Source: Alphaproteobacteria bacterium (lineage in GTDB: Bacteria; Pseudomonadota; Alphaproteobacteria; Rhodospirillales; Casp-alpha2). Taken from it: a stretch of DNA of 33,089 nucleotides. The stretch covers positions 1 to 33,089 of the forward strand of contig JAJRRU010000027.1 in the NCBI GenBank assembly GCA_024279135.1. Reading direction: 5' to 3'. Shown here one piece after another: positions 26,709 to 33,089 of the stretch; the first letter of the stretch is position 1, and each line of letters begins with the position of its first letter. The notes below the pieces were generated by a model, which saw nothing but the letters and a program-made list of their open reading frames with translations, searched no databases and was not told the origin of the DNA. A program made the translations under genes and the position numbers.

Positions 26709-27076
26709 TACAGCACCTCCGGCGCAAGCGAAATGATTTTCATGTATTTCTTGGCGCGCAGTTCACGGGTCACCGGGCCAAAAATACGTGTTCCGATAGG
26801 CTCACCCGCTGGGTTTATCAATACAGCGGCATTCTTGTCGAACCGGATGGTCGTTCCATCGCTGCGATGAATGTCTTTCGCCGTGCGAACCACAACCGCT
26901 TTCATGACATCGCCCTTTTTGACGCGGCCGCGCGGAATAGCTTCCTTGATGGACACAACGATCACATCACCAACAGAAGCATACCGGCGCTTTGACCCGC
27001 CCAACACCTTGATGCACTGAATGCGCCGGGCACCGGAATTATCGGCAACCTCAAGGTTGGTTTCTGTTTGAATCAT
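26708..27076 (-). CDS. rplN: 50S ribosomal protein L14
   Basis: The 122-residue protein begins [19 protein letters not shown] and contains [14 protein letters not shown] and the conserved [23 protein letters not shown] end. It forms an intersubunit bridge with 16S rRNA and is a docking site for silencing factors. Length is exact for the family. Confidence 0.98.
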   Translation of the reverse strand: MIQTETNLEVADNSGARRIQCIKVLGGSKRRYASVGDVIVVSIKEAIPRGRVKKGDVMKAVVVRTAKDIHRSDGTTIRFDKNAAVLINPAGEPIGTRIFGPVTRELRAKKYMKIISLAPEVL

Positions 27077-27114
27077 AACTTTATTCCTTATCCGTCATCT
27101 GTCTGATTGTAGAC

Positions 27115-27351
27115 TTACGCCTTGTCAGAAATGACTTCCCAACACTTATTCTTTGATAATGGCCGACATTCGCGAATGCGAACCACATCACCTTCTTTAT
27201 GAACATTGTTTTCGTCATGAGCAGAATATTTCTTACTTCTGCGAATAAACTTTTTGTAAAGCGAGTGCATAACCTTGCGCTCGACCTTGACGACGATCGT
27301 CTTGTCCATTTTGTCGCTTACAACGACGCCTTGTATTATTCGTCTAGGCAT
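27115..27351 (-). CDS. rpsQ: 30S ribosomal protein S17
   Basis: The 78-residue OB-fold protein shows [26 protein letters not shown] and the later [17 protein letters not shown]. It binds the 5' domain of 16S rRNA. It is 24 bases after rpmC. Confidence 0.97.
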   Translation of the reverse strand: MPRRIIQGVVVSDKMDKTIVVKVERKVMHSLYKKFIRRSKKYSAHDENNVHKEGDVVRIRECRPLSKNKCWEVISDKA

Positions 27352-27375
27352 TGCTTGGTTCCTTTACCTTGCGTC

Positions 27376-27585
27376 CTACGATGCAGTTACACTGGCGGTG
27401 CCAGGGCGACTGCCAAGAATTGTTTTAATGCGTGCAATGTCACGTCTTACCTGACGCACGCGGTTTGTATTTTCCAATTGACCGCTGGCAGCCTGGAAGC
27501 GCAAATTAAAGCCTTCCTTACGCAAGTTCAGCAGTTCATCTTTTAATTCGTCTTGCGATTTTGTACGCAGATCTGAGGCTTTCAT
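27376..27585 (-). CDS. rpmC: 50S ribosomal protein L29
   Basis: The 69-residue two-helix protein ([20 protein letters not shown], then [20 protein letters not shown]) lies at the polypeptide exit, where it borders the docking site for trigger factor and SRP. It starts five bases after rplP. Confidence 0.97.
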   Translation of the reverse strand: MKASDLRTKSQDELKDELLNLRKEGFNLRFQAASGQLENTNRVRQVRRDIARIKTILGSRPGTASVTAS

Positions 27586-27590
27586 ATCAC

Positions 27591-28010
27591 TTAACCTTTT
27601 TCACCAAGACGGGATACAAAACGAGTCTTCACCGGCAACTTTGCGGCTGCGAGCTCCATGGCACGCTTTGCGACACTCATGGGTACGCCATCCATTTCAA
27701 ACATAATGCGGCCGGGTTTTACACGAACACACCAGTATTCAACAGAACCCTTACCTTTACCCTGACGAACCTCGGCGGGTTTCTTCGTTACAGGCAGATC
27801 CGGGAAAATTCGTATCCAGACACGACCAACACGTTTCATATGCCGGGTCATGGCACGACGGGCCGCTTCTATTTGACGTGCAGTCACACGGTCAGGGGTT
27901 ACTGCCTTCAGCCCGAACGAGCCAAAAGTCAATGTGGTTCCACCCTTGGCATTGCCGTGGATGCGCCCTTTGTGTGCCTTGCGATACTTTGTCCTTTTCG
28001 GGCTAAGCAT
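27591..28010 (-). CDS. rplP: 50S ribosomal protein L16
   Basis: The 139-residue protein begins [19 protein letters not shown] and contains [20 protein letters not shown] and [17 protein letters not shown]16 is needed for the peptidyl transferase centre and tRNA accommodation. The 37-base gap from rpsC is one of the larger gaps here. Confidence 0.98.
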   Translation of the reverse strand: MLSPKRTKYRKAHKGRIHGNAKGGTTLTFGSFGLKAVTPDRVTARQIEAARRAMTRHMKRVGRVWIRIFPDLPVTKKPAEVRQGKGKGSVEYWCVRVKPGRIMFEMDGVPMSVAKRAMELAAAKLPVKTRFVSRLGEKG

Positions 28011-28047
28011 GCTTATTTATCCTTATCTCGTCTGTTTATTGCCCGAC

Positions 28048-28728
28048 TTAACGGACAGCCTGTTTATCCTGGTCCTGTTTTTCGCAACCGAACGGATCGT
28101 GGGCAAGAATATCGCCCTTATAAATCCATACTTTTACGCCACAAGCCCCATAGGTTGTTCTTGCCGTCGATGTGCCATAATCAACATTGGCACGTAAGGT
28201 ATGCAGTGGAACACGTCCTTCACGGTACCACTGGACCCGGGCGATTTCGGCACCACCCAGGCGGCCACCGCAATTGATCCGGATACCTTCAGCACCAAGC
28301 CGCATGGCGGACTGTACGGCGCGTTTCATGGCTCGGCGCACCGAAATACGGCGTTCCATCTGCTGGGCAACATTTTCGGCGACCAGCTGGGCATCGATTT
28401 CAGGTTTACGAACTTCAACGATGTTCAGGTGAACCTCGCTGCCGGTAAACTTGGAAATTTCCCGCCGCAGATTCTCAATATCGGCACCTTTTTTACCGAT
28501 AACCACACCCGGACGTGCCGAATGAATGGTTATCCGGGCCTTTTTGGCCGGGCGCTCGATGATGATTTTGCTGATACCGGCCTGATACAATCGTTTCTTC
28601 AACAAGGCACGAATTTTAATATCTTCGTGCAGCATGGTAGCGAAATTCTTGTCATCAGCATACCAACGGCTATCCGAGGTCCGGATGATGCCAAGGCGCA
28701 AGCCAATTGGATTAACTTTTTGACCCAT
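28048..28728 (-). CDS. rpsC: 30S ribosomal protein S3
   Basis: The 226-residue protein has [14 protein letters not shown] at the start, a KH RNA-binding domain with [14 protein letters not shown], and the C-terminal [24 protein letters not shown]. It lines the mRNA entry channel and has helicase-related residues. The ATG overlaps the rplV stop by one base (TAATG). Confidence 0.98.
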   Translation of the reverse strand: MGQKVNPIGLRLGIIRTSDSRWYADDKNFATMLHEDIKIRALLKKRLYQAGISKIIIERPAKKARITIHSARPGVVIGKKGADIENLRREISKFTGSEVHLNIVEVRKPEIDAQLVAENVAQQMERRISVRRAMKRAVQSAMRLGAEGIRINCGGRLGGAEIARVQWYREGRVPLHTLRANVDYGTSTARTTYGACGVKVWIYKGDILAHDPFGCEKQDQDKQAVR

Positions 28729-29108
28729 TATTCACTCTCCTCACGCTCACGAACCACCACACGCAGATGGCTGAACGGTTTCATAATTTTGCCGACACGA
28801 CCGCGCGCACGGGCACGCCAGCGTTTCATGACAATGGCCTTACCAACCGTAATTTCAGATACATACAACCGATCAACATCGAGCTGATGATTGTTTTCCG
28901 CATTAGCAATTGCCGTCTGCAATGCTTTGCGCACATCACCGGAAATACGCCGTGCGTTGAATTGCAATTCAGCCAATGCTTTCTCGCAGTCCATACCACG
29001 GATGGTCGAAGCAACAAGATTAAGCTTCTGCGGGCTGACGCGTATATTACGTACGCGCGCCATGGCCTCGCTGTCGGACAGGGCCCGTTCTGCTGAGCGC
29101 TTACCCAT
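28728..29108 (-). CDS. rplV: 50S ribosomal protein L22
   Basis: The 126-residue protein has [20 protein letters not shown], and a long loop that narrows the exit tunnel near macrolide-binding sites ([22 protein letters not shown]). Length is typical for alphaproteobacteria. Three bases separate it from rpsS. Confidence 0.98.
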   Translation of the reverse strand: MGKRSAERALSDSEAMARVRNIRVSPQKLNLVASTIRGMDCEKALAELQFNARRISGDVRKALQTAIANAENNHQLDVDRLYVSEITVGKAIVMKRWRARARGRVGKIMKPFSHLRVVVREREESE

Positions 29109-29111
29109 TAT

Positions 29112-29390
29112 CTAAACCCTCTTCGCTTTCTTGTCGGCCAAATGACCGAGATATGTCCGGGTTGGTGAGAATTCGCCAAACTTGTGGCCAATCATGTCTT
29201 CGGTCACCAGAACCGGGATGAATTTTCTGCCGTTGTAGACACCGAATGTCAAACCGACAAACTGTGGCAGAATGGTCGAACGACGTGACCATGTTTTAAT
29301 AACTGTATTACGACCGGAAGCACGGGTGACTTCAGCTTTTTTAAGCAAATACCCGTCAACAAAGGGTCCTTTCCATACGGAACGAGGCAC
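29112..29390 (-). CDS. rpsS: 30S ribosomal protein S19
   Basis: The 92-residue protein reads [19 protein letters not shown] at the start and has [13 protein letters not shown] and [13 protein letters not shown]. It forms a head complex with S13. The start codon is GTG (29388-29390), preceded by GGAGAAACC. Confidence 0.98.
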   Translation of the reverse strand: MPRSVWKGPFVDGYLLKKAEVTRASGRNTVIKTWSRRSTILPQFVGLTFGVYNGRKFIPVLVTEDMIGHKFGEFSPTRTYLGHLADKKAKRV

Positions 29391-29402
29391 TTGGTTTCTC
29401 CT

Positions 29403-30236
29403 TTATTTCTTGGCATGACGGCGGCGCATAATGAGCCGATCCGTCTTTTTGTTACTACGCGTACGCTTACCTTTAGTCGGCTTACCCCAGGGGGTAACCG
29501 GATGACGACCGCCCGAGGTCCGACCTTCGCCACCGCCATGGGGGTGATCGATGGGGTTCATGGCAACACCACGAACACTTGGGCGTTTACCAAGCCAGCG
29601 AGACCGACCGGCCTTACCGAGCTTGATGTTTTTCTGATCGGGGTTACTAACCGCACCGACCGTTGCCATGCATTCGCCGCGAACCAGACGTAACTCGCCG
29701 GAAGCCAGACGAAGCTGGGCATAGCCCTGATCCTTGCCGATCAACTGGACGTAGGTTCCTGCCGAGCGGGAAATTTGACCGCCTTTGCCAGGTTTCATTT
29801 CCACATTATGGATAATGGTTCCTACGGGCATATTGGCCAGTGGCATGGCATTACCCGGTTTGATATCGGCACTGTTAGCCGAAGAAATTACCTTGTCGCC
29901 AATGCTGAGACGCTGGGGTGCCAGAATGTAGGCCCGTTCACCATCGCTGTATTCGATCAGGGCAATAAAAGCCGTACGGTTAGGATCGTATTCAATGCGC
30001 TCCACCGTTCCGGCAACGTCAAATTTCTGACGCCGGAAATCAATCGTACGATAGCGGCGTTTGTGTCCACCACCGATCCTGCGTGCCGTGATGCGGCCCG
30101 CATTATTGCGACCACCCTTCTTGCGAAGACCTTCGGTCAGCGCCCTTTCGGGTTTACCCTTCCACAACTCAGACCGGTCAACAAGAACCAGGTTCCGTTG
30201 TCCAGGGGTTGTAGGTTTAAAGTTCTTAAGTGCCAT
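29403..30236 (-). CDS. rplB: 50S ribosomal protein L2
   Basis: The 277-residue protein supports the peptidyl transferase centre. Signatures are [21 protein letters not shown] and the highly conserved [20 protein letters not shown] with the key histidine, then [12 protein letters not shown]. Length is standard. Confidence 0.99.
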   Translation of the reverse strand: MALKNFKPTTPGQRNLVLVDRSELWKGKPERALTEGLRKKGGRNNAGRITARRIGGGHKRRYRTIDFRRQKFDVAGTVERIEYDPNRTAFIALIEYSDGERAYILAPQRLSIGDKVISSANSADIKPGNAMPLANMPVGTIIHNVEMKPGKGGQISRSAGTYVQLIGKDQGYAQLRLASGELRLVRGECMATVGAVSNPDQKNIKLGKAGRSRWLGKRPSVRGVAMNPIDHPHGGGEGRTSGGRHPVTPWGKPTKGKRTRSNKKTDRLIMRRRHAKK

Positions 30237-30257
30237 TATTTGTCCCTATCCGATCTC

Positions 30258-30581
30258 TTAGAGGCCGGTGCTAACATCAATAGAATCACCATCGGCTAAT
30301 GTTACGATAGCCTTCTTCATATCATTGCGCTTACCGGGGCGACCCCGAAAACGTTTGGTCTTGCCTTTTTGAATCAGCGTATTCACGGATGTCACACTGA
30401 CCTTGAACAAGTCTTCCACAGCCGCCTTGATTTCAGGTTTTGAAGCATCGGTTGCCACGAAAAAACAGACCTGGTTGTGTTCTGACATCAGGGTGCTTTT
30501 TTCCGTGATAACCGGTGCACGCAATACTTCGAATTTACGTTCAGTGCTCGGCTTTACTTTACGGTAGCTGTACTTGCTCAT
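30258..30581 (-). CDS. rplW: 50S ribosomal protein L23
   Basis: The 107-residue protein at the tunnel exit is the main docking point for trigger factor and SRP. The core is [21 protein letters not shown] and [23 protein letters not shown] short basic N-terminal lead (about 17 residues) precedes it. The ATG overlaps the rplD stop by four bases (ATGA). Confidence 0.97.
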   Translation of the reverse strand: MSKYSYRKVKPSTERKFEVLRAPVITEKSTLMSEHNQVCFFVATDASKPEIKAAVEDLFKVSVTSVNTLIQKGKTKRFRGRPGKRNDMKKAIVTLADGDSIDVSTGL

Positions 30582-31198
30582 TTCAAACGCTCCACCAGCT
30601 TTTCTACGCCGGACTTGGTGATAACCAGCGTATCACGGCGGAGAATGTCATAAACATTTGCACCCTGGCTCGGCAGGATATCGAACCCGATGATATTACC
30701 AGCCGCGCGCAAAACATTGCTATCGACCGTTTCACCGTCAATGAACAGCGCACTGTCCCAACCAAGCTTTGCAATTTTAGCAACCAAAGACTTGGTTTTA
30801 TGATCCTTCAGGGGTGCATCTTCGATAACAACCAGCTTGCCATCGGCCTGTTTGGAAGAAAGTGCACTGCGCAGGGCAGCTTTACGGACTTTCTTGGGCA
30901 GGCTCATGGCAAAATCGCGAACCACGGGACCGAAGGTAATACCACCGCCGCGCATTTGCGAAACCACACTACTGCCTTGGCGAGCCCGACCGGTGCCTTT
31001 CTGCTTGAAAGGTTTCGCGCGGGTCGCGGCAACATCGCTGCGCCCCTTTACCGCGCTGGCCGTAGCACGACGCTTGGCAAGCTGCCAGTTAACATAGCGA
31101 GCCATGAGATCGGTGCGGATGTCGGCGCCAAATACGCTGTCATCCAGGTCAATCGAACCCGCTTTTTTGTTATCAAGGCTGATCACATTACATTTCAT
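30578..31198 (-). CDS. rplD: 50S ribosomal protein L4
   Basis: The 206-residue protein shapes the exit tunnel through its extended loop ([20 protein letters not shown]). In E. coli it also represses the S10 operon. The C-terminal [18 protein letters not shown] is typical. Length is standard. The S10 leader where such control would act is upstream of rpsJ, and I see no obvious leader there because tuf precedes it closely. Confidence 0.98.
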   Translation of the reverse strand: MKCNVISLDNKKAGSIDLDDSVFGADIRTDLMARYVNWQLAKRRATASAVKGRSDVAATRAKPFKQKGTGRARQGSSVVSQMRGGGITFGPVVRDFAMSLPKKVRKAALRSALSSKQADGKLVVIEDAPLKDHKTKSLVAKIAKLGWDSALFIDGETVDSNVLRAAGNIIGFDILPSQGANVYDILRRDTLVITKSGVEKLVERLK

Positions 31199-31204
31199 GA
31201 TCGT

Positions 31205-32002
31205 TTATTCCTTTTCTTCGCTAGCTGCATCGCCAGCAGCGTCTTGATTAGCTGTTTGCGTTTCAGCGCCACCATCTTCAACGACGGTCTCTTCAGCGAC
31301 CACGTCTTCAGCCACCACATCTTCGACAACGCTGACCAATGCGGCAGGAAATGGCAGGTCATCGGGAGCCGGTGTTTTAACGGCGTCATTCAGCAGCACA
31401 TAACCGCCTTTTGAACCGGGAACCGCACCCTTGACCAAAATCAGGCCACGAGATTCATCTACGGAGATGATTTCCAGGTTCTGGGTGGTAACGCGATGTG
31501 CGCCCATGTGTCCGGCCATTTTTTTGCCTTTGAACACTTTACCAGGATCCTGACACTGACCGGTTGAACCGTGCGAACGATGCGAAATAGACACACCATG
31601 TGATGCCCGCAGCCCCTTGAAACCGTGTCGTTTCATGGCACCGGCAAAACCCTTACCGATACTGGTGCCGCAAACATCGACTTTCTGACCGGCCACAAAA
31701 TGGGCAACGGAAAGCTGTGAGCCCACGTCGACCATGGCATCTTCGCTGATCCGGAATTCCCGAACATGTTGTTTGGGTTCGACCTTTGCCTTGGCGAAAT
31801 GACCGCGATTTGCCTTGCTGACATTTTTAACCTTGGACTTGCCCCAACCCAGCTGAAGAGCGGTATAACCGTCTTTATCACTGGTTTTCTGTGCAACGAC
31901 CTGAAGATTATCAACGTGCAAAACGCTTACCGGCACATGACGACCGTCGTCTTTGAAGACGCGGCTCATGCCAAGCTTTTTTGCAATTAACCCAGTACGC
32001 AT
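31205..32002 (-). CDS. rplC: 50S ribosomal protein L3, with long acidic C-terminal tail
   Basis: The core ([16 protein letters not shown], then [24 protein letters not shown], then [13 protein letters not shown]) is clear L3, which helps start 50S assembly. The Gln methylated by PrmB in other bacteria is conserved in CQDPG. The protein is 265 residues, against about 205-220 in most bacteria. The surplus is an acidic, low-complexity tail from about residue 222, with [19 protein letters not shown] and an end rich in Glu/Ala/Asp. It is read in the same frame and ends at a normal stop six bases before rplD. Confidence 0.97.
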   Translation of the reverse strand: MRTGLIAKKLGMSRVFKDDGRHVPVSVLHVDNLQVVAQKTSDKDGYTALQLGWGKSKVKNVSKANRGHFAKAKVEPKQHVREFRISEDAMVDVGSQLSVAHFVAGQKVDVCGTSIGKGFAGAMKRHGFKGLRASHGVSISHRSHGSTGQCQDPGKVFKGKKMAGHMGAHRVTTQNLEIISVDESRGLILVKGAVPGSKGGYVLLNDAVKTPAPDDLPFPAALVSVVEDVVAEDVVAEETVVEDGGAETQTANQDAAGDAASEEKE

Positions 32003-32064
32003 AACCTGATTCCTTGACTTTAGTTCTTAATCACCCGGGCTAATCCCGAAAGTAACCAGAGGAC

Positions 32065-32373
32065 CTATAACTTAATTTCAACATCAACGCCGGCGGCGAG
32101 ATCCAACTTCATGAGAGCATCAACCGTCTGTGGGGTCGGGTCGATAATGTCGAGAACACGCTTGTGAGTGCATATTTCGAACTGCTCACGTGATTTTTTG
32201 TTCACATGGGGTGAACGCAAAACCGTATATTTATCAATACGAGTAGGTAAAGGGATCGGACCACATACCTTGGCGCCGGTGCGCTGGGCAGTGTTTACGA
32301 TCTCACGCGCAGACTGATCGAGAATTCGATGGTCAAACGCTTTAAGACGAATACGGATATTTGTATGATCCAT
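32065..32373 (-). CDS. rpsJ: 30S ribosomal protein S10
   Basis: The 102-residue protein begins [19 protein letters not shown] and has [28 protein letters not shown]. In the ribosome it lies in the head, and as NusE it joins the antitermination complex with NusB. Length is standard. It follows tuf, the usual alphaproteobacterial arrangement. Confidence 0.98.
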   Translation of the reverse strand: MDHTNIRIRLKAFDHRILDQSAREIVNTAQRTGAKVCGPIPLPTRIDKYTVLRSPHVNKKSREQFEICTHKRVLDIIDPTPQTVDALMKLDLAAGVDVEIKL

Positions 32374-32452
32374 GTAACCAAACCCTTTCCAGGTTTCGAT
32401 GTGACACCCACTATCCCGGCCAAAATGGACGGAATGATGAACTGTCGTTTAA

Positions 32453-33089
32453 TTATTCAATAATCGATGCAACAACGCCCGCACCGACGGTCCGGCCACC
32501 TTCACGAATAGCGAACCGCAGTCCGTCATCCATGGCAATCGGGGCAATCAGATTGACCGTCATGGTGATGTTGTCACCCGGCATGACCATTTCCGTTCCA
32601 TCAGGCAGCTCAACCGTACCGGTGATATCGGTGGTCCGGAAATAGAACTGAGGACGGTAATTGGAGAAAAACGGAGTATGACGGCCGCCTTCATCCTTGG
32701 TCAGAATATAAGCTTCGGCCTTAAACTTGGTGTGCGGGGTAATGGAGCCCGGCTTGGCCAGAACCTGGCCGCGCTCGACGTCATCACGCTTGGTACCACG
32801 AAGAAGAACACCTACGTTATCACCAGCTTCACCTGAATCCAGCAATTTGCGGAACATTTCAACACCCGTACAGGTGGTCTTGGTGGTGTCACGAATACCG
32901 ATAATCTCGATTTCCTCGCCAACCTTGACCACACCCTGCTCGATACGCCCGGTAACAACCGTGCCACGGCCGGAAATCGAGAACACATCCTCGATCGGCA
33001 TGATGAACGGCTTGTCAACATCACGGTCAGGCTGCGGGATGAAACTGTCAACCGCTTCCATCAGTGCATTAATCGAGTTTCTGCCGATC
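32453..33089 (-). CDS. tuf: Elongation factor Tu, C-terminal part (cut by window edge)
   Basis: The frame is open to the window edge, giving the last 211 residues or so. It has the end of the GTPase domain ([20 protein letters not shown]), domain II ([20 protein letters not shown], then [19 protein letters not shown]) and domain III ([20 protein letters not shown], then [12 protein letters not shown]). An internal ATG at 33059-33061 is not the real start, as coding sequence with EF-Tu character continues before it. EF-Tu delivers aminoacyl-tRNA to the ribosome. The GTP-binding motifs lie outside the window. Confidence 0.97.
   Translation of the reverse strand, partial: IGRNSINALMEAVDSFIPQPDRDVDKPFIMPIEDVFSISGRGTVVTGRIEQGVVKVGEEIEIIGIRDTTKTTCTGVEMFRKLLDSGEAGDNVGVLLRGTKRDDVERGQVLAKPGSITPHTKFKAEAYILTKDEGGRHTPFFSNYRPQFYFRTTDITGTVELPDGTEMVMPGDNITMTVNLIAPIAMDDGLRFAIREGGRTVGAGVVASIIE

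Overview
The window is chromosomal DNA from an alphaproteobacterium. The main evidence is the reversed tuf–S10–spc–alpha ribosomal superoperon, which has no rpsD between rpsK and rpoA. Supporting evidence is a bacterial ATP12-type F1-ATPase chaperone gene, an adenylate kinase with a four-cysteine lid, and a degP–rarA–crcB–rluC–HAD string downstream of rplQ. I cannot name the genus from the sequence alone.

Layout. Positions 1-282 hold the 3' end of a chemotaxis receptor gene, followed by a terminator at 361-396. Positions 660-2442 are an accessory patch, visibly richer in A+T than its flanks. It abuts the 3' end of an intact tRNA-Leu(GAG) gene (2355-2442, minus strand). The tRNA 3' half plus its terminator is repeated at 660-759 (96 of 100 bases identical) and again, more decayed, at 1204-1305. 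A fourth possible scrap lies at 2211-2237. Between these relics sit a 48-codon cysteine/histidine-rich gene and a zinc-ribbon/DUF4145-like gene. The pattern fits successive integrations at a tRNA 3' end by elements that have since lost their integrase.

Positions 2572-9087 carry lipB (plus strand), meeting tail to tail a tight minus-strand set: pccB, pccA, LysE-type exporter, acylphosphatase, FAD amino-acid-oxidase-like protein. Positions 9219-16585 carry the ATP12 chaperone, an AsmA-family protein, a HAD phosphatase, a divergent OmpA-type lipoprotein (plus strand), rluC, crcB and rarA. A Do-family periplasmic protease gene (16582-18015) overlaps the start of rarA.

Positions 18093-33089 are the ribosomal superoperon on the minus strand, read from tuf (cut by the window edge) to rplQ and a strong terminator at 18093-18119. 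It encodes EF-Tu, 24 ribosomal proteins, SecY, adenylate kinase and RpoA. Genes are packed with 1-4 base overlaps in several places. A near-consensus promoter lies between adk and rpsM, so the alpha segment can be transcribed separately.

The two observations most worth a second look are the tRNA-Leu relic array with its cargo, and an in-frame amber codon at codon 44 of rplQ, an essential gene otherwise intact over 141 codons. No large unfamiliar multi-gene system is visible. Most of the window is housekeeping.
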